DNA of 37,116 nt from CAYGLV01 sp964351025 (lineage in GTDB: Bacteria; Actinomycetota; Thermoleophilia; Gaiellales; Gaiellaceae): contig CAYGLV010000020.1 of the NCBI GenBank assembly GCA_964351025.1, positions 1-37,116 on the forward strand. The letters are read 5' to 3'. This document shows, piece by piece, positions 31,657 through 37,116 of this stretch. The notes below the pieces were generated by a model. The model was not told the origin of the DNA. It did no database searches and saw nothing but the letters and a program-made list of their open reading frames with translations. Position 1 is the first letter of the stretch, and each line of letters begins with the position of its first letter. Both the position numbers and the translations under genes were made by a program.

Positions 31657-31698
31657 TTGTTTTAGACAGGTGTTGTCGAGAGAAGCAACGAGACGCCG

Positions 31699-32703
31699 CT
31701 AGTTCCTTGGAGGCAGTGTTGCCAGCTCTCGCAACGCCTGTCGAAAACTCTTAACAGGGATGATGCGGAGGGTGCCCGCATGGCGTCTGGCTTCGGCAGC
31801 GTTATCCCCAGCAGGCACGAGGAACACATCCACGCCGGTCCGGCGGGCGCCGATCGTCTTCTGCTTCACGCCCCCGATCGGACCGACGCGGCCGTCGAGC
31901 TCGAGCTCGCCGGTGACCGCGACTCGGTAGCCGCGGTCGACGCTCGGGCCCAGCTCCTCCATCACGTCGAGGGCGAATGCAAGCCCCGCCGACGGGCCGC
32001 CGACAGCGCCGAGGTCGATCTTCACATCGAGCGGGAGCGTGATCTGGACGGACTGCTCGACGGCGATGCCCACGATCGCGCGACGCGTGTCGCGCGGATC
32101 GGCGACCGTCCGGATCTCCGTCTGCCTGATCTTCTTGCCGGCGCGGATGCCGAGCTTGACCGTGTCGCCGGGTTCGTGCGTCGAGATCGCGCGCCGGAGC
32201 GCTGCGGGCGTGCGCACCGGCTTTCCATCCACCTCGACCAGGACGTCGCCCGGCTGCAGCTTGCCGGCGGCCGGCGCCCCGGGCGCGACGCTTGCAACGA
32301 GCACGCCGACCTCGCGTGCGGCGACGTCGTAGCCCAGTTCTCGCAGTGCGACGGCGGCGGCGACCTGCTGCGACACACTCATCGCTTTCAGGTTCTGCTG
32401 TCGGCGCTGGCTCTCGTTCGTGCCGGGCGGCAGGATCGCGTGCTCGGGCACGAGCGAGCTGCCGTCGCCGCGCAGCTGCGGCACGAGCCGCTCGAGCAGC
32501 GATGCCTTCCGCACGATCACGTCGACGTAGTAGATACCGCCCCGGGCGTCGCCGTGCTCGCCGGGAATCGAGATCAGCCCGGCCAGGGGCTTCGCCCGGT
32601 CGGGCAGGAGCAGGTAGCTGCTGGACGGCAGCGCCCAGAGCGCGCCGACGAGCACGGTGAGCGCCGCAGTCGCGAGGAGGAACCGGGGGCCGAGACGCCG
32701 CAA
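31699..32703 (-). CDS. PDZ / Lon-type (S16) serine protease, YlbL family
   Basis: A membrane-anchored protease of 334 residues. The N-terminus (RRLGPRFLLATAALTVLVGALW) is a single transmembrane anchor. A PDZ domain follows at about 130-200 (GAPAAGKLQPGDVLVEVDGK). The Lon-type proteolytic domain lies at about 205-330 with the catalytic serine near residue 238 (GGPSAGLAFAL) and the catalytic lysine near 280 (IGGVKQK), so the dyad is intact. TTG start, 4 bp after the stop of the SDR gene, in the operon icd-mdh-SDR-ylbL. YlbL family members are annotated as envelope proteases; the target is unknown. Ends 5' of an AT-richer spacer. Confidence 0.88.
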   Translation of the reverse strand: MRRLGPRFLLATAALTVLVGALWALPSSSYLLLPDRAKPLAGLISIPGEHGDARGGIYYVDVIVRKASLLERLVPQLRGDGSSLVPEHAILPPGTNESQRRQQNLKAMSVSQQVAAAVALRELGYDVAAREVGVLVASVAPGAPAAGKLQPGDVLVEVDGKPVRTPAALRRAISTHEPGDTVKLGIRAGKKIRQTEIRTVADPRDTRRAIVGIAVEQSVQITLPLDVKIDLGAVGGPSAGLAFALDVMEELGPSVDRGYRVAVTGELELDGRVGPIGGVKQKTIGARRTGVDVFLVPAGDNAAEARRHAGTLRIIPVKSFRQALRELATLPPRN

Positions 32704-32707
32704 GCTG

Positions 32708-33451
32708 TTACAGCAGTCCGCGCGTCAGGCCGCCGTCTACGGGGACGACTGTCCCGGTGACGTACGCGGCGCGGTCGGAGGCGAGGAAGGCGACGACATC
32801 GGCGATCTCCCGCGGGGCGCCGAGCCGGCGCAGTGGGATCGCGCCGAGGTCGGAGTCGCTCGGGCCGTCCGGGTAGACCTCGCGCAGGCGCTCGGTGTCG
32901 ATCCGCCCCGGTGCCACCACGTTCACGGTGATCCCGTCGGGCCCGACCTCGCCTGCGAGCGTCTTCATCCAGCCGACGACTCCCGGCCGGATCGCGTTCG
33001 ACAGCGCGAGCATCGGGATCGGCTCCTTGACCGACGTCGAGGCGATCGTGATCACGCGGCCGCGGCCGCTCGCGCGCAGGTATGGCAGGCAGAGGTTCGT
33101 CAGCCGGACCGCCGAGAGGAGGAGCAGCACGACGGCATTCTCGACCGCCTCGTCGGTGAGACCGGCTGCGGCCCCCCGGGGCGGTCCCCCGCCGTTGCAG
33201 ACGAGCACGTCGATCCCCCCGAACGCGGCGACGGTCTGCTCGACGAGCGCCTCCAGGTGGCGCGGGTTCGTCAGGTCGCCGGGGACCGCGAGGGCGCCGA
33301 TGCGCTCGGCCTCGCGCTCGAGCACCTCCCGCCGGCGCGCGAACATGGCGACGTTCGCCCCTTCGGCGGCCAGCGCCTCGGCGATCGCAAGACCCATTCC
33401 CTGCGACGCGCCGCAGACGATCGCGGCGCGTCCTCCGAGCTCCAGCTCCAT
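32708..33451 (-). CDS. SDR-family oxidoreductase with an altered active site
   Basis: A Rossmann-fold short-chain dehydrogenase-like protein of 247 residues. NAD(P)-binding glycine motif is GASQGMGLAIAEALAAEG, followed by CNGGG. The catalytic serine region is ITIASTSV. The usual YxxxK is replaced by SNAIR (about 151-155), so both the catalytic tyrosine and lysine are missing. GRIDTERLREVY and VDGGLTRG close the fold. This SNxxR variant is a recognisable subgroup of SDR proteins, and activity may differ or be lost. It abuts mdh with no gap and is followed by the YlbL protease after 4 bp. Confidence 0.85.
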   Translation of the reverse strand: MELELGGRAAIVCGASQGMGLAIAEALAAEGANVAMFARRREVLEREAERIGALAVPGDLTNPRHLEALVEQTVAAFGGIDVLVCNGGGPPRGAAAGLTDEAVENAVVLLLLSAVRLTNLCLPYLRASGRGRVITIASTSVKEPIPMLALSNAIRPGVVGWMKTLAGEVGPDGITVNVVAPGRIDTERLREVYPDGPSDSDLGAIPLRRLGAPREIADVVAFLASDRAAYVTGTVVPVDGGLTRGLL

Positions 33452-34384
33452 CTAGGAGTGCGTCAGGACGCCGACGACCTCGCGCACGGCCGCCGCCGAT
33501 TCCTTCAGCCAACGCCGCTCTTCCGCGCTCAACCTCAGCTTGACGACCTCCTCGACGCCACCGGCGCCGAGCTTCGCGGGAACGCCCATGTAGAGGCCCT
33601 TGACGCCGTACTCGCCCTCGAGGTAGACGGTGCACGGGAGGACGCGCTTCTCGTCGAGCATGATCGCGTCCACCATCTGCGCGGCCGCGGCGCCGGGCGC
33701 GTACCAGGCTGATGTGCCGAGCAGGGAGACGATCTCGCCGCCGCCCTTGCGGGTGCGCTCGACCATCTTCGCGACTTTTGCCGGCGAGACGAGCTGGTCG
33801 AGCGGCACGCCGCCGACCGTCGTGGCGGAGACGACCGGGACCATCTGATCGCCGTGACCGCCGAGCACCATCGCAGTCACGTCCTTGACCGAGCAGCCGA
33901 CCTCCCAGGCGATGAACGTCGAGAACCGGGCCGTGTCGAGGATGCCGGCCATCCCGACGACGCGGTTCTTCGGGAACTTCGAGACCGCCCTGGCGACGTG
34001 GCACATCGCGTCGAGCGGGTTCGAGACGACGACGAGTGTCGCCTTGGGCGAGCGCTTCACGACCTCCTTCGTCACTGCGGCGACGATCGCCTCGTTCGTC
34101 GTGACGAGGTCGTCTCGGCTCATGCCCGGCTGCCGCGGCCGGCCGGCGGTGATGACGACGACGTCCGAGCCCGCCGTCTCCGCGTAGCCGTTCGTTCCGA
34201 CGACGCCGGGCTCGTAGCCGAGCACCGCGCCGGCCTGGTTGATGTCGAGCGCCTTCCCCTGCGGGAAGTTGGGGATGATGTCGACGAGCACGACGTCGGC
34301 GTAGTCGCGCCGCGCCAGCTCCTGTGCGCACGTGGCGCCGACGTTGCCGGCTCCGACGACGGTGACTTTCCTTCTCTGGCTCAT
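33452..34384 (-). CDS. mdh: Malate dehydrogenase
   Basis: An NAD-dependent TCA-cycle enzyme of 310 residues, LDH-like type. Visible motifs: VTVVGAGNVGATCAQELA for NAD, VLVDI with the NAD-selecting aspartate, ITAGRPRQPGMSRDDLVTTN with the malate-type substrate arginine, VVSNPLDAMCHVA, GMAGILDTARF and the catalytic histidine in VLGGHGDQMVP. The RQPGMSR segment favours malate over lactate. It starts 1 bp after the isocitrate dehydrogenase stop and is followed directly by the SDR gene, so the operon is tightly packed. Confidence 0.93.
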   Translation of the reverse strand: MSQRRKVTVVGAGNVGATCAQELARRDYADVVLVDIIPNFPQGKALDINQAGAVLGYEPGVVGTNGYAETAGSDVVVITAGRPRQPGMSRDDLVTTNEAIVAAVTKEVVKRSPKATLVVVSNPLDAMCHVARAVSKFPKNRVVGMAGILDTARFSTFIAWEVGCSVKDVTAMVLGGHGDQMVPVVSATTVGGVPLDQLVSPAKVAKMVERTRKGGGEIVSLLGTSAWYAPGAAAAQMVDAIMLDEKRVLPCTVYLEGEYGVKGLYMGVPAKLGAGGVEEVVKLRLSAEERRWLKESAAAVREVVGVLTHS

Positions 34385-34385
34385 C

Positions 34386-35468
34386 TCACGCTCCCAGCTC
34401 TCTGATGATTGCGTCGGCGTACTCTGCCGTCCCCACCGCGGTGGGGTCGTTGCGATCGGGCTTCATGTCGTACGTGACGTACTTCCCGGCGGCGATCACG
34501 GCCGCGACCGCGGCGTCGAGGCGCTGCGCCGCCTCGCGCTCGCCGAGGTACTCGAGCATCAGCTTCCCGGACAGGATCATCGCGGTCGGGTTCACCTTGT
34601 TCAGGCCCTTGTACTTCGGCGCCGAGCCGTGGGTCGCCTCGAAGACGGCTGCCTCGTGGCCGATGTTCGCGCCGGGCGCCACGCCGAGGCCGCCGACGAG
34701 GCCGGCGGTGAGGTCGCTGACGATGTCGCCGTAGAGGTTCTGCATGACGAGCACGTCGAACTCCTCCGGCCGCTGGACGAGCCCCATGCAGACCGCGTCC
34801 ACCAGGTTCTCCCAGGGCTCGATGTCCGGGTAGCCCTGCGCGACGTCGCGAAAGACGGACAGGAAGAGGCCGTCCGTGAACTTCATGATGTTCGCCTTCG
34901 TCACGCACGAGACGCGCTTGCGGCCGTGGGTGCGGGCGAAGTCGAAGGCGAAGCGGATGATGCGCTCCGAGGCCTCCGGGCTGATCGGCTTGATCGAGAT
35001 GCCCGAGCTCGGCCGGATCTGTCGCTTCTGGAGCCTGCCGAGCGATGCGATCACCGCGAGCGCGTCCTCGCTGCCCGACTCGTACTCGATTCCGGCGTAG
35101 AGGTCCTCCGTGTTCTCGCGCACGATCACGAGATCGACCTCGGTGTAGCGCGAGCGCACGCCGATATAGGACTTGCACGGCCGCACACAGGAGTAGAGGC
35201 CGAGCTCGTGCCGGAGGGCGACGTTGACCGAGCGAAAGCCGGTGCCGATCGGCGTGGTGATCGGGCCCTTCAGCGCCACCCGGTTGCGCATCACGGAGGC
35301 GAGCGTCTCCGGGGGGAGCGGCGTTCCGGCGGACTCCATCATGTCCAGGCCGGCGTGCTGCACCTCCCACTCGATCTCGACCCCGGTGGCCTCGAGGACA
35401 CGCCGCGTCGCCTCCGTCAATTCGGGGCCGGTGCCGTCGCCCGGAATGAGGGTTACCAAGTGCGCCAT
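34386..35468 (-). CDS. icd: NAD-type isocitrate dehydrogenase (beta-decarboxylating family)
   Basis: This enzyme oxidises isocitrate to 2-oxoglutarate; the family also holds isopropylmalate and tartrate dehydrogenases. It has 360 residues. LIPGDGTGPELTEATRRVLE begins the fold. VALKGPITTPIGTGFRSVNV, RHELGLYSCVRPCKSYIGV and VIVRENTEDLYAGIEY are typical of NAD-dependent isocitrate dehydrogenases. DVLVMQNLYGDIVSDLTAGL holds the Mg aspartates, and EATHGSAPKYKGLNKVNP is the NAD loop. The ATG at 35468 is 8 nt after TACAAT (35482 to 35477), a good -10 box. Citrate synthase and malate dehydrogenase next to it strongly support an isocitrate role. Confidence 0.86.
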   Translation of the reverse strand: MAHLVTLIPGDGTGPELTEATRRVLEATGVEIEWEVQHAGLDMMESAGTPLPPETLASVMRNRVALKGPITTPIGTGFRSVNVALRHELGLYSCVRPCKSYIGVRSRYTEVDLVIVRENTEDLYAGIEYESGSEDALAVIASLGRLQKRQIRPSSGISIKPISPEASERIIRFAFDFARTHGRKRVSCVTKANIMKFTDGLFLSVFRDVAQGYPDIEPWENLVDAVCMGLVQRPEEFDVLVMQNLYGDIVSDLTAGLVGGLGVAPGANIGHEAAVFEATHGSAPKYKGLNKVNPTAMILSGKLMLEYLGEREAAQRLDAAVAAVIAAGKYVTYDMKPDRNDPTAVGTAEYADAIIRELGA

Positions 35469-35476
35469 GCCGCGCG

Positions 35477-35482
35477 ATTGTA
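35477..35482 (-). promoter_or_regulatory. -10 box of the icd-mdh-SDR-ylbL operon
   Basis: TACAAT on the minus strand, 8 nt before the icd ATG at 35468, matches the consensus at five of six positions. No Shine-Dalgarno is seen, so transcription probably starts close to the ATG. Confidence 0.55.
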
Positions 35483-35549
35483 CGCGCACGTTCCCGCTGC
35501 AGCACGTCAGGTACCGTCCTGTCTGCATGTGGCGTTCGAGAGGAGTGGG

Positions 35550-36632
35550 ATGAGCGAGGTGAAAGCGGGCCTCGAGGGCGTCGTCGCCTTCGAGACGGAG
35601 ATCGCGGAGCCCGATCGCGAGGGCGGGGCTCTCCGCTACCGGGGTGTGGACATCGAGGAGCTGGTCGGGCGGTACCCCTACGAGAACGTCTGGGGCCTCC
35701 TGGTCGACGGCGATCTCGACTCGAAGATGCCCGACCCGGAGCCCCACGAGCCGGCTCGCCTCACGGGCAACGCACCCGCCGACCTGCAGGCGGAGACCGC
35801 GTGCCTCGCAGGCGAATGGAACCTCGGCAAGTTGAGCGAGATCTCGGACGTGCAGGCCCGCGAGGACCTCGGCCGGCTCTCCGCGCAGATGATGTCGATC
35901 GTCGCCCGCTCGGCACGCGTCGCCGACGGCAGGACGGACACGGTTCCGGACGCGGTCGTCGGGCAGGGGAAGACGGCGGCCGAGAAGTTCCTCCTGCGCT
36001 GGCGCGGTGAGGCGGACCCGGCGCACGTGAAGGCGCTCGACACCTACTGGATCTGCACCGCCGAGCACGGGCTCAACGCCTCGACGTTCACCGCGCGCAT
36101 CGTCGCCTCCACCGGCGCGGACTGTGCAGCGGCGCTCTCGTCGGCTGTCGGCGCGCTCTCGGGCCCGCTGCACGGCGGCGCCCCCGCGTACGTCAAGCCG
36201 ATGCTCGAAGCGGTGGCGGCGAGCGGCGACGCGGAGCGCTGGGTCAAGGACGCGCTCGCGAGCGGCAAGCGGATCATGGGCTTCGGCCACCGCATCTACC
36301 GCGCGGAGGACCCGCGCTCGCGCCTCCTCAAAGGCGTCGCGAGGGAGCTCGGCGCCCCGAACATCGAGGTGGCCGAGGAGCTCGAGCGCATCGCTCTGCG
36401 CGCCCTTCAGGAACGCTCGCCCGACCGGGTGCTCGCAACGAACGTCGAGTACTACTCCGCCGTCGTGCTCGATATCGCCGAGATCCCGCCGCCCCTCGCG
36501 CCCGCGATGTTCGCCTGCGCGCGTGTGGCCGGCTGGTCGGCGCACATCCTCGAGCAGAAGCGCGAGGCGAAGCTGATCAGGCCCTCGGCGAAGTACGTCG
36601 GCCCCCCGCCGCGCTCGCTGCCGGCGGTCTGA
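35550..36632 (+). CDS. Citrate synthase, CitA-like (citrate synthase 2)
   Basis: This enzyme condenses acetyl-CoA and oxaloacetate to citrate. It has 360 residues. The start is the ATG at 35550, preceded by GAGAGGAG, a strong Shine-Dalgarno. Motifs: LRYRGVDIEELVGRYPYENV at the N-terminus, ALSGPLHGGAPAYV with the histidine near 208, IMGFGHRIYRAEDPRS with the histidine near 247, and FACARVAGWSAHILEQKRE. The usual catalytic aspartate segment NVD is NVE here (E300), as in the mycobacterial CitA subgroup. It is divergent from isocitrate dehydrogenase, so the two TCA genes share an 81-bp promoter region. Confidence 0.9.
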   Translation: MSEVKAGLEGVVAFETEIAEPDREGGALRYRGVDIEELVGRYPYENVWGLLVDGDLDSKMPDPEPHEPARLTGNAPADLQAETACLAGEWNLGKLSEISDVQAREDLGRLSAQMMSIVARSARVADGRTDTVPDAVVGQGKTAAEKFLLRWRGEADPAHVKALDTYWICTAEHGLNASTFTARIVASTGADCAAALSSAVGALSGPLHGGAPAYVKPMLEAVAASGDAERWVKDALASGKRIMGFGHRIYRAEDPRSRLLKGVARELGAPNIEVAEELERIALRALQERSPDRVLATNVEYYSAVVLDIAEIPPPLAPAMFACARVAGWSAHILEQKREAKLIRPSAKYVGPPPRSLPAV

Positions 36633-37116
36633 TGACCCTGGCGGAAGCCGCAGCCAGGGCTGATGCCTTCGCAGAGGCCCACGACGAGCGCGCGCTTGCC
36701 GGACTCCGCAGCGAGTGGGACGAGGAGCTCGAGCACGCCGTGCGCAGCACCGACTACCGTGTCCGCGCGGTCGCCTACCGCGCCATTGCGCAGTTCCGCT
36801 TTCGCTCGAAGCTCGAACTGCTGCGGCGTGGGCTCGACGACGAGAGCCCGGCCTGCCGCGGCTCGGCCCTGCTGTCGCTCGAGGGTCTCTCACGGGAACG
36901 GCCGGGTGACGTCAACGCGATGCGGCCGCTTCTGCACAAGCTGGTCGCAGCCGACGCGAACAATGCGGTGCGCCGGCTGGCGGTGGCCTGCCTGCGCAAC
37001 GGCTCGCCGCAGCGCGACACGATCGTGCTCCTGAACGGCCTCGCCGACGACGATGAGGCCGACCCGGAGCTGCGCAAGGCGGCGAAGACGGTTGCGGCCG
37101 CGCTCAAGAAGCGCGC
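36632..37116 (+). CDS. HEAT-repeat-like protein (3' truncated by window)
   Basis: The reading frame starts with the ATG at 36632, which overlaps the citrate synthase stop (TGATG), and stays open to the window end, so at least 161 residues are present. It begins MTLAEAAARADAFAEAHDER and is helical throughout, with repeated R-x(n)-A-V-A-Y-R-A-I-A and VRRLAVACLRN segments that look like HEAT/armadillo-type repeats. TMs and signals are absent. Function unknown; co-translation with citrate synthase is likely. The C-terminus is outside the window. Confidence 0.68.
   Translation, partial: MTLAEAAARADAFAEAHDERALAGLRSEWDEELEHAVRSTDYRVRAVAYRAIAQFRFRSKLELLRRGLDDESPACRGSALLSLEGLSRERPGDVNAMRPLLHKLVAADANNAVRRLAVACLRNGSPQRDTIVLLNGLADDDEADPELRKAAKTVAAALKKR

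Noticed and set aside
34332..35549. An upstream extension of the citrate synthase frame that would give 766 residues.
   Set aside because: It runs antisense to the isocitrate dehydrogenase gene and has no recognisable domain. The ATG at 35550 has a strong Shine-Dalgarno and starts the family fold.

Overview
The window is GC-rich and gene-dense. Several genes start 6-9 nt after a TANNNT-type -10 box with no ribosome binding site, which is the leaderless style common in Actinobacteria. The gene content fits an actinobacterium and, as an inference only, the deep-branching Thermoleophilia/Gaiellales type: split propionyl-CoA carboxylase-like subunits, a YlbL-type PDZ/Lon protease, a CitA-like citrate synthase, a LapA-domain protein and a PotABCD system. 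It reads as ordinary chromosome. There are no rRNA or tRNA genes, insertion sequences, prophage genes or CRISPR arrays. The one defence-type locus is a type IIG restriction-modification enzyme.

Layout, left to right. (1) 5-3274, minus strand: an argCBDR arginine operon whose genes all overlap by ATGA, read from a promoter whose -10 box lies inside an ARG-box palindrome. An APC-family permease (3326-5017) lies upstream on the same strand. (2) 5147-5383: a small unknown gene with a strong Shine-Dalgarno and a terminator. (3) 5614-10850, plus: a class III aminotransferase and a PotA-D-B-C type ABC transporter in one tight operon, probably for uptake and catabolism of polyamines or GABA-like amines. 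(4) 10834-13465: a Cys/Met-metabolism PLP enzyme divergent from an acyl-CoA carboxylase beta subunit. (5) 13615-15996: a GNAT protein divergent from a two-gene molybdate unit (HTH-Mop regulator and MOT1-type transporter). (6) 15993-18055, minus: a GGDEF/HD-GYP protein preceded by a 33-residue hydrophobic peptide gene and a leader able to form mutually exclusive RNA structures. (7) 18081-21491: a possible small carboxylase accessory gene, pgsA, the biotin carboxylase/BCCP subunit and a DUF1028-TPR protein. (8) 21488-24124: a lipoprotein and sucCD.

(9) 24203-28441, plus: three overlapping genes, namely an unknown 111-residue protein, a large type IIG restriction/methylation enzyme interrupted by a one-base frameshift near its C-terminus, and a cupin. 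(10) 28594-31518: a DEAD-box RNA helicase whose Shine-Dalgarno can be buried in a hairpin, a PLP aminotransferase, a LapA-like membrane protein and a small cysteine-rich protein. (11) 31699-36632: a minus-strand operon of isocitrate dehydrogenase, malate dehydrogenase, a divergent SDR and the YlbL protease, divergent from citrate synthase. (12) 36632-end: a HEAT-repeat protein cut by the window edge.

Central carbon metabolism is heavily represented: citrate synthase, isocitrate and malate dehydrogenases, succinyl-CoA ligase, and carboxylase subunits that could feed propionyl-CoA towards succinyl-CoA. The most novel-looking items are the structured leader with its micro-peptide ahead of the c-di-GMP gene, the small-protein/type IIG/cupin unit, the HTH-Mop/MOT1 pair, and the hairpin-masked helicase start.
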